Shown here piece by piece: positions 51,791 to 61,911 of a DNA stretch of 64,000 nucleotides. This stretch comes from Prorocentrum cordatum (Eukaryota > Sar > Dinophyceae > Prorocentrales > Prorocentraceae): positions 1-64,000 of the forward strand of contig CAUYUJ010010391.1 in the NCBI GenBank assembly GCA_963575745.1, in the 5' to 3' direction. Below the pieces are notes generated by a model that did not search any database, was not told where the DNA came from, and worked only from the letters and a program-made list of their open reading frames with translations. The stretch's first letter is position 1. The number at the start of each line of letters is the position of its first letter. Position numbers and translations under genes: made by a program.

Positions 51791-51799
51791 GGGTGCTCC

Positions 51800-52050
51800 C
51801 GCTCTGAAATCCCGTGCGTTTTGTGAGGCGCGGGGCCCACCTGCCGCCACGATCCCATTACCTGTGTACTTTGCATGGCCTGGGGCCCACCTGCCACAGG
51901 ACCCCGTGCTTTTGTCGGGCCACGGGGCCCGCCCGCCATGGAATCCAATGCCTCTTGTGGGTCACCGCGTCCGGCTGCCATGCAATCTCGAGCTTCGGTT
52001 GGTGACAGGGCCAAGGCCCATCTGGGCGCCCATGCCAACAGCCCGACGTA
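51800..52050. repeat. Degenerate ~45-50-bp tandem repeat
   Basis: The word GGGGCCCACCTGCC or a variant occurs at 51,832, 51,883, 51,925, 51,963 and 52,012, each followed by a CCATGC/CCAATGC-like and CTTTTGT-like word. About five diverged units. Confidence 0.72.
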
Positions 52051-52251
52051 TTCGGAAGAATTCTTTGAAGGCCTGGGTTGGTGTCTGAGGCGAGTTCCTC
52101 GGGAACCCCACATTCCGGCAGGAGTTCTTAGGTTCGGAATGCTAAGGGGTCCTACGGACTCCGAATTCTGGTCTCCTGAATCCTGAGGGCTCCATGATGC
52201 GCGAGCTCCACGCTGGAATCCTTCTTGAGAGCTCCTGAAGAATCCTACCGC

Positions 52252-52460
52252 AGTTTCGTGTTCTGTCGACCCCGGCGTTGGTTCCTGACACCGTGGGGAT
52301 CATTCAACCTTGAACGATCGGCCGTTTCTGAAACGTTAAATCGTTCAAGATCGACCGATTCTGAATCGCCGGCGGCGTTCAAAGTTGACCGCCTGCGACG
52401 GGGTCGCCGCTTGTCGACACAACGCGAACCTACCGTAAGGAGGTCTGGGTCTTGGCCTCG
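52252..52460. repeat. Dispersed repeat family M, copy 2
   Basis: See 32,690-32,895. This copy adds a short inverted repeat, AACCTTGAACGATC and GATCGACCG-type words. Confidence 0.72.
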
Positions 52461-52915
52461 GTGAGTACCGGCTGAGGAGAGCCGGCTTGGGCAAGTCGAG
52501 GGCCCCGCCCGATCCAATTCTCCCCTGAGGTCCGACGTCACCTACGCATTGTAACGGCGTAAACAACAACTCGGCCGGATGCCTGAACCCCGTCGTTCTG
52601 TTGCATTTTTCGAGCCGGATCGATCAGTGATGTTCCCGGACCCGAGACAGGGCAACATCGCCCGTTGCGAAAAACTACACAGCCAGGATCTCAGACCTCA
52701 GCGTCTCTCTCCATTTCTTTCTCGCACCCTCTCTCATATTGCACACGAGTCAGTGTCGTACTGATTGCACGGTTGGATCGGCGCGTGATTTCGCCCGGCG
52801 GAGTAGAAGGCGCCCGGCCGTGCGTGGCCTGATTCCCAGAGATCTGGCGCACGAGTGCGCCGATCGCAAGCGGGAGCGCACGAGTACACATACGGTGATC
52901 TTGCTGTGACAAAAG
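52461..52915. other. No gene seen
   Basis: Nothing supportable. Confidence 0.4.
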
Positions 52916-52916
52916 A

Positions 52917-53133
52917 AAAGGAGGAGGAGGAGGAGGAGGCGGAGGAGGAGGAGGAGGAGGAGGAGGAGGAGGGCGGGAGGAGGAGGAGGAGGAGGAGGAG
53001 GAGGAGGAGGAGGAGGAGGAGGAGGCGGAGGAGGGGGAGAGGAGGAGGAGGATGAGGAGGAGGAGGAGGAGAAGGGAAGAGGAGGAGGAGGAGGAGGAGG
53101 AGGAGGAGGAGGAGGAGGAGGAGGAGGAGGAGA
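52917..53133. repeat. (GGA)n microsatellite, ~215 bp
   Basis: GAG tract with GGC, GAT and GAAGG interruptions. Confidence 0.95.
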
Positions 53134-53245
53134 TGATAAACATCGTCCTGTAAGAAAATATTTGGGCAAGCTGGTCATCGAGCTTTTTGGGCTCCCAGAG
53201 CTGCACCAAGGGCTTCTAGGCGGGTCCCCAGGGCCGCTCGAGGGG

Positions 53246-53388
53246 TACAGTCGGGGCGCTGACCCAAGGAACCCTAAGTAAGGGACGAGGCACCTTTCTT
53301 CCAGAAGGTAGACTTCGATTTCCACATGATAAGGAACACGGAGCCCCTCCCCAACGGAAGAATTCCGTATTTCAGCGCCCCGACTGTA
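53246..53388. mobile_element. MITE-like element, 143 bp, 17-bp perfect inverted repeats
   Basis: TACAGTCGGGGCGCTGA at 53,246-53,262 is exactly inverted at 53,372-53,388. The minus strand is open through it (for example VPYHVEIEVYLLEERCLVPY), part of a longer frame (53,430 downwards) that runs into the (GGA)n tract. No target duplication found. Confidence 0.8.
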
Positions 53389-54180
53389 AGAAACTTTCGT
53401 GGGGCACCTGCTGACAGGCAGCCTCTTCATTGGTGTGTTTAGTGTTGGCCAGACAGCGAAGGCAACATTACGCTCTCCGCTGCGCGAACAGGTTCCGACG
53501 ACGTGCCGAGGGAAACGACGTGTCGCACCTCAGCTACAGGGCAACTTGGAGGAATAATCGAGGCTCTGAAGCGAAAGTTGCACTCCGTTTTCGCTCATGC
53601 ATGGTTCGCCTCCCAATGAAACTTTTGGCGATTGAGAACATGCGCAGCCCCCGAGCTGATCGTAACCTTGAAAATGACTCTTGGCGCGGGCAACATGTGT
53701 GAACCGCGCCCACACTTAAGCGCACATGTCGCGGCACCACTGCGCGCCGCCGCAGCCAGATCATAGTTTCGATCCCTCGCGCGCACATTGTACGCCGCGT
53801 CCCGTCCCCGCCGCTCATTCTGACACGTCGACGACAGAACGCCAACGCCAGAAAGAAACACGCAACCTCGGAGCGACCCGCTTGGGGCCCCCAGCGAGAA
53901 GAAAACGACCGGAAGTGGGAGCATGCACTCACGCATGAAGCCAACATGAGGGCAGGGGTGTGAGGAAGACGGGTGGGAATTGGCCAGGTCGAGCGCGCCA
54001 GCGGGCTCCGCCCATTCCCCTCCCCAGACCCCCTCCCTCCCACAGCACGAGGATCGATGGTGACACGGCTTGATCTTGGGATCGGAGCGCGCTCCCACCC
54101 AACGAGCCGAAGGCGCTCGCGCGGTCTCCCGCTTCCGACGACCTCACGGGAGAAAACACAGACGCGGGCCGCGCACGGGC
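53389..54180. other. No gene seen
   Basis: A 367-codon minus frame covers this stretch and the next but is Arg/Ala/Ser-rich and follows the repeat at 54,180-54,720; I treat it as a shadow. Confidence 0.45.
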
Positions 54181-54720
54181 GGGAGCGGAACGCCAGAAAT
54201 CCCCTGCGCGACGAGGTGGCGAGAGCATCCGCGAACCTACGCCGTGCGGCCAGAGTTCCAGCGGGCGCGGCGAAGACGAGTCCGACGCCGCGTCGACACA
54301 GCACTGCCGCCTTCACAGCCTGGCGCACCAACTGCGCGATGCTTGCGCGAGGACAGGGTTTCGCCCACTGTCGCGCGGCCCCAATACCGCCGCCACTGCC
54401 ATGTGCTTCGACGAGCGAAGCATGAGCCGCGCCCGCGCGGGAGCGGTGCCGCCAGGCGAAATGCGCACGGCGCGTCGGCGAGGGCGACAAGCTGCCTGCT
54501 CGCGCGCGCGGCCCCTGCCCCCGCAACGGCTTGACGAGCGAAGCATACGCGCCGCGCCGAGGCGGGAACGCCACTTTCAGGCAAAATCTGTGACATCTTC
54601 GCCCGCGTGCGCGCGCCTTGACGAACTGGCGAGCCAACAGTGCGCGCAGTGCCCAAGTGGGAGCTCAATCCTTAGGAACATGAGCTCGGCGCACAGGCAA
54701 AAGCGGCACTTTGCCCATCC
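54180..54720. repeat. Degenerate ~120-bp tandem repeat
   Basis: GACGAGCGAAGCAT with GCCGCGCC, GGCGGGA.CG.CA and CAGGC.AAAT occurs at 54,411 and again at 54,531; weaker units start near 54,311 and 54,617. Confidence 0.65.
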
Positions 54721-55788
54721 GCGCGGCATGGGCGCCTTGTCACATTCTTGCCACGCATTTTGCAACGTCGACGCCACCACGTCCAGGTTGAAAGGGAAAA
54801 CGTTCAATTTGAATAAGGACCCCTACTGGCCGGCCAGGTGGTAGTGCCTGGGTAGATGTACTAAACTTGGGGGAGTTTCTGTAGAACTCACGTCATTCTG
54901 ACTCCTGGCGCAGAATCCCGCACAGGCGCCCTCGCTCGGGGAGTCCTCGCAACATCGAACCAAAGGGAGCGGCCCAGAGAAGTCCCTGCGCATTCCTCAT
55001 CTCTACATACAGAAACCGGCAATCAACCACAGAGCGGCCGGCTAGCAATAAATAGAGAAGAGGAGCACGAAACAAGCATATGCGCATCCGTATGAGCACA
55101 GCCCTGAGCAACGCATGCGATAGGGGTATCATTTACGCTACACCCCTGCTTAAAGCTAAGACGATGTTGGAGCTGAGAAAGTGGACTTCGCTCCGAGCGC
55201 GTTCTTAAACAGTAGTCCAGGCACAGAGACACGAAATACTTGCGCACCAAAATATAAGAAAGCGCCCAGGGTCCAGTCCAGATTCAGGGTTTTCCTTAAA
55301 ACGAAGTCTGGAGCCCATGCACTTTAAACAGTGCTTATGGATGTGTAAGACCCAGATTCCCCCTCAAAAAAACGAGGTTGCGGCCGAAGGGGTGGGCAGG
55401 ACCGGGCTCGCCTTGGACCCTGGACCCCGCTGCCGCGTCTGGGCCTCGCCTCCTGGGGCCACCCGAGCCCCCGCGCCACAACAAGGGGTTGACTCCCCCC
55501 CTCCTCCTCACCATTCCCCTGCTGTCCTCATCCTCCTGCTGCGCAACGCCATCAGACGGCGATCCCTGACCCGCAGTCGCGCGCTCGCTAGCATCCCAAG
55601 GGCGCCCGCCGTTGCGCGGCCGCGGGACGCACCCACGCCCAGGTGCGTCGTTTCTTGTGCTCCGAACATGGGAAGGAAGAAGAGTGGGAGCCCCATCCGT
55701 CCTCTCCTACATCCCGAAACACAGCATGGAGGAAGGCAGAAGGGGTGGATATCGGGCCCTGGTTAAACCACAGCGCATTGAACGCCAA
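54721..55788. other. No gene seen
   Basis: Unique-looking DNA; no domain in any frame. Confidence 0.4.
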
Positions 55789-55789
55789 T

Positions 55790-55862
55790 ACCCTCCTCCT
55801 CCTCTTCCTCCTCCTCCTCCTCCTCCTCCTCCTCCTCCTCCTCCTCCTCCTCCCTCTCCTTC
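55790..55862. repeat. (CCT)n microsatellite
   Basis: Pure CTC tract after a TCTTC interruption. Confidence 0.93.
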
Positions 55863-56270
55863 CACCTCTTCGCACGAAGCGGCTGGCCTCCTCCTCCTGC
55901 TCCTGTGGTCGTCCACGCGCACGGAATCTCCGGCGAGCAACCGCAACAGCAGCGACCATAGCCCACAACGCGGATGGTACGAATTTTACTGGGCGGCTGC
56001 CTCGAATCTACCCGAGGGCTGGACTTCTGACACGCGCCCGCACATGAGCCTGCCTCGTGCTCCTCGCACCAGGTGTGCCACATCACATGATTCGACCGCT
56101 GGCGAAGCGAAGCGAGAATCGGCAGCTGACTGCGCGCGGCCATGGATCGGGTGTTGCCAGAAATGTTCCTGGCCCAAGGCGACCCCCGTTTTTTCCACCA
56201 TTTTGATGCCCCTGGGGCACTCTGGGCCTTGTGAGGGGTGGTCTGGCGGCCATCTTAGGGGAAACATCTG
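55863..56270. other. No gene seen
   Basis: Nothing supportable. Confidence 0.4.
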
Positions 56271-56386
56271 CGTAATTTCTCGGAGGTCTGCGCGGATTTC
56301 TTAGATTGGCGCTGGACTCCCCTCCCTGACTCGGCGCCAGAGGCGCCGCTCCAAGAGATCCGCGAGGACCTCCGAGAAATAATGCG
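56271..56386. mobile_element. Foldback family D, copy 5
   Basis: Ends GCGTAATTTCTCGGAGGTC and, inverted, GACCTCCGAGAAATAATGCG; both arms continue GCGCGGAT.TCTT. The middle GGCGCCAGAGGCGCC is palindromic. No coding exon is visible on either side. Confidence 0.78.
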
Positions 56387-56399
56387 TATGCCTTCTTTT

Positions 56400-56540
56400 G
56401 TTATTCGACCTGCGGGCCTCCCCAGGGCCCTTGGGACACCCTGGCAGGGACACTTTGAGCGATGACGTAGCGATGACGTAGCGACCTTATGCCGCGGTTT
56501 ACGCGGGCCGCCAACGCGGTACGCCACCTTGGAGCCGCGG
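56400..56540. repeat. Dispersed repeat family K, copy 2
   Basis: See 47,240-47,345. GATGACGTAGC is duplicated in tandem at 56,461-56,483. Confidence 0.6.
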
Positions 56541-56739
56541 GCGCTTGCGCGTGGCCTTACGCGGGAAACTCACGCGCGAATGCCGGCGGAATCGACCCCG
56601 TTTCCTGTCGTCACTCGTTCGGCAACGCCCCGATGGAGCCTGGAGGAGCAGCGACCCGAGCACGCTGGGCAGCCAACGCCCCCACGGCCGACGTGCGCTG
56701 CGTGCGGGCGCCCGACTCGCCCGTCGACCGCGCACCCAT

Positions 56740-56921
56740 CGGCTCCACGCAAGAGCGCGCCTGGGCAAGAGTTGCATTTGGTGCGCGGCTCGGCGGGGGC
56801 GCGGGGTGGCCAAGCTGGAGCGCGCAAGCCACTGTTGTCGCATCGCATCCGGCCATCTGCGGGCCTCACTGTGCCCGCACCCGAGGACCCTCCAGCGAAA
56901 CGTCACTCTTACGTATAGCCG
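56740..56921. mobile_element. MITE-like element family A, copy 2 (182 bp)
   Basis: Exactly the length of copy 1 (42,413-42,594). Ends CGGCTCCACGCAAGAGCG and GTCACTCTTACGTATAGCCG; the interior shares TTTGGTGCGCGGCTC, GGGGGCGCGGGGTGGCCAA and AGCGCGCAAGCC. Confidence 0.82.
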
Positions 56922-57500
56922 ACCAGTGGAGCTTTGACCACGTCCCGCGGGCGCGGCCGGGCCCTGGTGCTCAGCGCCGACCCCCTCCAGGAAGGGTTTT
57001 TAGCAAGGTGAAGGGGGGATTCCCCCAGGCCCCCCCTCAAGTTTCTCTCTCCCGCGAATACTACTTTTCCAACATTCTTGCCCTCAATCTGGTCGGACAG
57101 CATCAGCTTGCAGTGATTACCCCCATGATCCCTAAAAGTAATTGCCGCCCGCCAGGGATTGAAACGACTGAAGGGATGCCGTCAGGGAAGAATACTGCAT
57201 ACCTTTACAGCACCAGGCAGAGGTGGGAGGCACGCGCCAGCGAGAGGCGCATGCCTCGACAGTCGGACAGCTCGTGCGGGTCCCTCTGTCTGATACGAGG
57301 CGGTGCGGAGTTGCAGAGAAGCTGAAGAAGCTATGCAATTATGCCATTCGCGACGGCGATGATGACGATTGAGGCGGGGGGCAGTGGCGGCTGCGGCGAC
57401 CCCCAGCGCAGCCTACGCCCCCCCCCCCTGGCCAGTGCACGAGGAGGATCAACGAGCGAGGAGGATCGAGGAGGCTCGATCTGAGGGAGAGGGGGGAGGA
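56922..57500. other. No gene seen
   Basis: Nothing supportable; this is downstream of the HMG gene 3' end on the minus strand. Confidence 0.4.
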
Positions 57501-57526
57501 GGAGGAAGAGCATGAGGAAGGCTGCC

Positions 57527-59665
57527 TCACTTGGCTTTCCCCGTGCTGACAACCTTCTTCTCCTTAGCTGCCTTCGCCGCCTGGGCCTTCTTCTTCTTGG
57601 CCAGGGTCTCCGCCGCCTTAGCCTTGAGCGCGGCAGCCTTGGCCCTCTTCTTGTCCGCCGCGGCTGCCTTTTGTGCGGCCTTCTTCTCCGCGGCGGCGGC
57701 CTTCTTGGCCTTCAGCGCGTCCTTCTTCTTCTGGGCGGCCGCCTTCTTTTTTTCCGCCTCGGCCTTCCTCTTGAGCGCCGCGGCCTCCTTGGCGGCCTTC
57801 TTCTCCTCGAGCTTCTCCGACATGGTCTTGATGCCGACTTTGGCCTTCCACTCCTCCTCTTTTCCAGTTGCAACGTATGCCTTCATTTTCTCTGCGTATC
57901 GTGCCGTGTCCAGCTCGTACGCCTCGTTGTATGGCTTCCGCTGCGCCTCCGACATGCCCTTCCAGGAGTCACTCGCCTCCTTCGTTAGGACCGTCGGCTT
58001 AGCGTCTTTGTTTTGCTCCCTCTTCTCAGCCACAAACCGCAGGAAACCTGTGAGTGGTCTCTTGGGTTTGTCTGGGTCTCGCTTGAACGCGTCCTTCTTC
58101 CCTGAAGACACGTACTGATCGTAAGCACTCCTGTACACCACCGCCTCCTTTTCGTAGGCGGCCTCGTAGGGCTTCTTGCGCTCCGCGGGCAGCGCCTTCC
58201 ACTCGGCTCCCGCCGCCTTCATGAGGTCCTTCCCGGAAAGGTCGGCAGGCTTCTGCGAACGGAACTCACTCAGGAATCGCAGATACGCGCTCGTGGGCCT
58301 CTTGGGCCTGTCCGGGTCCACCCGCCTCTGCGCGGCCAGGCCCCTGCAGGCCACGAGCCAGGCCGCGTGTGGCTGGAGAGCAGGTCCGGGCGCGACGGGG
58401 GGAAGACCCAGACATGCGACGCCCTGATTGTCTCAGCGCGGCCTCCCCGGAAGCCCAGACCCTTTCCCCGGGGCCGACCTCGACGGTCCCGGGGCCGGGC
58501 GACGGCCCCCATGGTGCCGAAAACAACGCAAAGCTTGCCGTCCTGCGAGTCCCCAATCAGTGCTTGCACTAAAGGGGTCCCAGCGTGACTACCTACCAGA
58601 CCACCCCAACCCAACCCGAAGACCCAAATTTGACCCGAATTTCTGGTTGGGGAGGGTACGGGTTCCATGTGTTTTTTCAACGTTCTCCGACCCCCCCCCC
58701 ACTGGAAATGGAGGGCAAATTGAGGCCTTCGGGTTGGGTTGGGGTGCTCTGGTAGGTGGTGACAGCGGAAGTTGAGAGCTTTGGCGAAAGCTTCCCGCCG
58801 ATTTTGGTAGCAGGCCGGGTTCCCGGCTTCCTGCAGGGGTTCCCGGTTATATAGGCTCCGGGCCGATTTCGGTGGGTTCTGGGTTCCCGGGCTCCCGGGT
58901 TCTCGGTCGATCTCCTCAGCGAAAACCATCCACTGATTGGGGTGTTTCTCTGGTGTAATTCCTCTTGAGCCTGGAACGCGCCTCCTGGACGAGCTGCACG
59001 CAGCTCGTCCCGACGCCGTCCCTTCGGCGGCGCCGATGTGGTCTGCCGAGCTCATCGTCGCCGCCTGTCGCCTCAAGAGCAAACCAAGACAGTCCCAACC
59101 AGAAATGTTCTAAGAACATTTCGTGGAAGCCACAAAAGGTTCTTAAAACATTGCTTGGTAGGGCTATAGGCACGCCAGGACGCTTTGCCACTGCTTGATT
59201 TTAACGACGCGACCATGTCTGGGGAGGAAGGGCAGCCGCCGCGTGCCACAGGGGCCCGCGCAGGCCGGCGGGCGCTGGCGGCGGAGCCCGGGCGGCGGCC
59301 GCCGCCCCGCGGCTCGCCCACCAGCTCTGGACACCTCCTTGCTGGGCACGGTTTCCACCACCGCCACAATGAGTAGTATGAGGAGGAGGAGGAGGAGGAG
59401 GAGGAGGAGGAGGAGGAGGAGGAGGAGGAGGAGGAGGAGGAGGAGGAGGAGGAGAGGAGGAGGAGGAGGAGGAGGAGGAGGAGGAGAGGAGGAGGAGGGA
59501 GGAGGAGGAGGAGGAGGAGGAGGAGGAGGAGGAGGAGGAGGAGGAGGAGGAGGAGCCCCTCCCCCTCCAACTTATGGTGATGGTGGTGGTGGAAAACAGG
59601 CCCATCACTCCTGGCCGGCGGCCCAGGCGAGCGGCCATCTGTGCGCGCGCCGCGCCGGACGCCAT
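57527..59665 (-). CDS. Two-HMG-box DNA-binding protein with Lys/Ala tail
   Basis: The main exon (stop 57,527; open up to a TGA near 58,433) encodes two HMG boxes: box 1 from DPDRPKRPTSAYLRFLSEFR to YDQYV (58,315-58,110), box 2 from DPDKPKRPLTGFLRFVAEKR to MKAYV (58,085-57,875), then a tail of about 110 residues rich in AKK, AAAEKKAAQK and KAAAL. No in-frame ATG precedes box 1, so an upstream exon is needed. A candidate begins at ATG 59,665 (MASGAARAQMAARLGRRPG), is split by a GT-AG intron (59,608-59,335) and continues VSRAGGRAAGRRPPP. It has many arginines and no acids, like a mitochondrial presequence. The joint from there to box 1 is not fixed. HMG boxes bind and bend DNA; a TFAM/Abf2-like mitochondrial role is possible but unproven. 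The main exon is certain, the 5' exons inferred. Confidence 0.8.
58585..58763. mobile_element. MITE-like foldback with GTGAC target duplication
   Basis: The inverted repeats are about 31 bp (58,590-58,620 and 58,728-58,758), one internal mismatch: ACCTACCAGA then CACCCCAACCCAACCCGAA. A weaker inner arm extends pairing by about 30 bp. GTGAC stands on both outer sides (58,585-58,589 and 58,759-58,763), a 5-bp target-site duplication. It lies just upstream of the HMG boxes, probably within an intron or 5' region. Confidence 0.87.
58764..58920. repeat. Degenerate GGGTTCCCGG repeat
   Basis: GGTTCCCGG-type words recur about nine times between 58,815 and 58,910. Confidence 0.6.
59101..59199. repeat. 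Dispersed repeat family F, copy 2
   Basis: See 41,755-41,852. It begins with a palindrome AAATGTTCT-A-AGAACATTT (59,102-59,120). Confidence 0.72.
59335..59608 (-). mobile_element. Candidate HMG-gene intron: inverted-repeat ends around (GGA)n
   Basis: On the minus strand it starts GTGATGGGCCTG and ends CCCAGCAAGGAG, a GT-AG intron. Its termini pair: TGGGC..G.TTTCCACCACC words from both ends match at 20 of 24 positions. Between them lies a (GGA)n tract of about 170 bp. An AGGAG word occurs at both junctions. Confidence 0.62.
59383..59555. repeat. (GGA)n microsatellite
   Basis: GAG tract with rare AGAGG phase slips on the plus strand. Confidence 0.95.
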
Positions 59666-59739
59666 CGGCCAAGCGGCGCCCCAGGGGAGAAGGGCACGCG
59701 GCGGCGAAGCCCGCGAGCCGGCGGCCTGCACCTACAAGC

Positions 59740-59760
59740 CTTGAGCCAAGATGGCGACGG
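59740..59760 (-). other. Spliced-leader (dinoSL) relict upstream of the HMG gene
   Basis: The minus strand matches 19 of 21 leader bases; differences are at 59,756 and 59,750. Plus-strand landmarks are CTTGAGCCAAG and ATGGCGACGG. It lies 75 bases before the proposed ATG (59,665) in the correct orientation, so the HMG gene appears to descend from a retroposed, trans-spliced mRNA. Confidence 0.85.
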
Positions 59761-60700
59761 GAAAAGACCCACGTTCAAGGTTTGATTGTTTGGAGGGTTC
59801 GATGCGTTGTCTTTCTGGAGCCCTCCCAAACACCCTTCTCGTTTTTCTTTTGGGGGGGGATAGGGGTGATGTGCCTCCAGAAGATCCCCCCGCAAGGGGT
59901 CGGTTTGGGAGGTTTTGTGACTGGGGTTTCGGTCCCCGGGGGACGGCCGCTGCCCGGTGCCCTGCCGCCCGGCCTCCTCCGCCTCTCCCGCCCATCCTTC
60001 GCCTCCCCCCAGACATACTCTGATGCGCTTTTGTTCAAGCCGCGGCCCCTGAACTCCCGAGTCAGGGATCCATTTCTGGTGGCCCTGGGGCCCGGCATCG
60101 TGAGCCCCGGAAGCCCAGATCGAAGAAAAAACGCCACTTGACAAAACGATGTCGCCGGAAATCTGGGCTTGCGCCCGCCTGCAGCTGACGTCCCCCTGGC
60201 CTCCTCCGCCGCGCCCGTCCCCACCGAATGAGGAGACGGTCTGAACATCGATGGGACAAGGCAGCTCTGAAGTCCCGGAAGCGTGGGGCGAAGCCTTGAT
60301 TTTCTGGCTGGTGCCACGTGCCCTCCCCAGCCTGGTTCGCCTCCGACCCTTCCCGCTCCTCTTGCGCTGTCGTCTACGTGCGACTGGCCCTGGCCAGGAG
60401 CGGCCGCTGGTGCGGACAATGTTTGTGTTACTTCTGGGTCACGGTCGCTGCCCGGGGGGGGGATTGAGGCTCCGGGTAACGGTTCCGGTTGGGCGGAGCG
60501 GGGCACGTCGGGGCGGGGGGGGCGCTGTGCGCGAGCACCAATGTGTGAGGGGCTCAGGCCCCCCCTACTTCATGACAGCTTGTGATGAAGGAAAACAACC
60601 CAGGGGCGTGATATAGAAAATGGTTTCCCTGCTCGGGCGAGTCGCGGGGCAACGCCCGCCAAAGTGAAACACATCACGGCGGCGCCGGTGATTAGCGCCG
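59761..60700. other. No gene seen
   Basis: GC-rich DNA with scattered G-runs. Nothing supportable. Confidence 0.4.
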
Positions 60701-60980
60701 ACACCCGGCCGACAGTTTGAAATTACATCGGACATACATCTGCATTGTGAATGTAATCGTATAAATCTTCGGGCGTGGTGCTAGAGATGTTTTCCGATAT
60801 TTTTCTTTGAATTCGATCCGGCAGCGCTTAGCCACAATATTGCCTTACTTTTTTAACAATGATTAATAAAATCACAAAGCGTAGCCCGCTGTACCGCTCA
60901 ATGTGTAATGGTTTTTAAGAATGAACCAGAATACGGCTCCTATATACCGGCTTCGCCGTAATATAATTCCTAGTTATCGT

Positions 60981-61024
60981 GCTAAGTGGTAGTCTGCGTT
61001 CGTTGCGCCAATGTTTTGTGACAT
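60981..61024. repeat. 44-bp direct repeat, left copy
   Basis: 41 of 44 bases match 61,868-61,911, including CGTTCGTTGCGCCAATGTTT. The copies are 887 bp apart in the AT-rich island. Confidence 0.9.
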
Positions 61025-61867
61025 CTTGCGCTGTGCGACGACGACTCGGAATTGGATACTATTCGAGGAGGGGACCCGCACGGCCATTCTCGAATGTCGG
61101 ATAACACGTATGGTCGTCTCAATTCTCGACATACGTGGATGGTCACAGCTTGGCGCCAGGTCTTTACAGAAGGCGGGGGGCTCATACCTGATCGGAAATA
61201 GAACGCACCCTAAGCACGACGCATGTTCCGGTGCCCGCAGGAGGCACGAATGTGGCACGAGGCTTACCGCTGTTTTGCGATATCACAGTGGTTTCCCCAA
61301 TTCAAAGGACGGGAACCGCTCGGACGGGCACAAGCAACCAGAGTGGTGGGCTACTAGAAAGGGCTGAAAACGAAAACAACAACACATACAGGGAAGTGGT
61401 GGACTCAGGACTTGGGGCTCTACTGTGCTTGGGATCAGAGGTGTATGGACGATGGGGCAACCAATGCATTCAAATCGTTCCCGCTCTGGCCAGAGAAAGG
61501 TGCCGATTTCTCCCAGCAAGGGTACGGCGTGGGACCGAATTAGGCTTACTTCATCGTTGGTGGGGGTTACTTGGTATTGCCCTGCAACGATCAATGGCGC
61601 ACATGGTCCTACATGACCCCGGAGACCTACCAACGACCTCACTTGAGCCGGTTCCCGGCCTGGCTGATTTGGAGGTCCTCCTCCTCCTCGTCCTCCTCGT
61701 CCTCCTCCTCCTCCTCCTCCTTCACTTTAGCTGCTTAGCCGCCCCGCTGCCGCCGCGCTGCTGCCGCCCTCCGTCTTAGACGTTTTTCGGGCGTCGCTGC
61801 TCTGTCTCACCCGCCGCCTTCGTCGTCACCTGTTGGGGCTCGCACCTGGAAAAAAAAATATTATCCT

Positions 61868-61911
61868 GCTAGGTGGTAATCTTCGTTCGTTGCGCCAATG
61901 TTTTGTGACAT
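61868..61911. repeat. 44-bp direct repeat, right copy
   Basis: Partner of 60,981-61,024. It is followed by GATTACCACGG...TTTAGC, which pairs with its own start GCTAGGTGGTAATC, making a small hairpin. Confidence 0.9.

Noticed and set aside
53534-54637. 367-codon minus-strand frame
   Set aside because: Arg/Ala-rich, follows the ~120-bp degenerate repeat, no domain.
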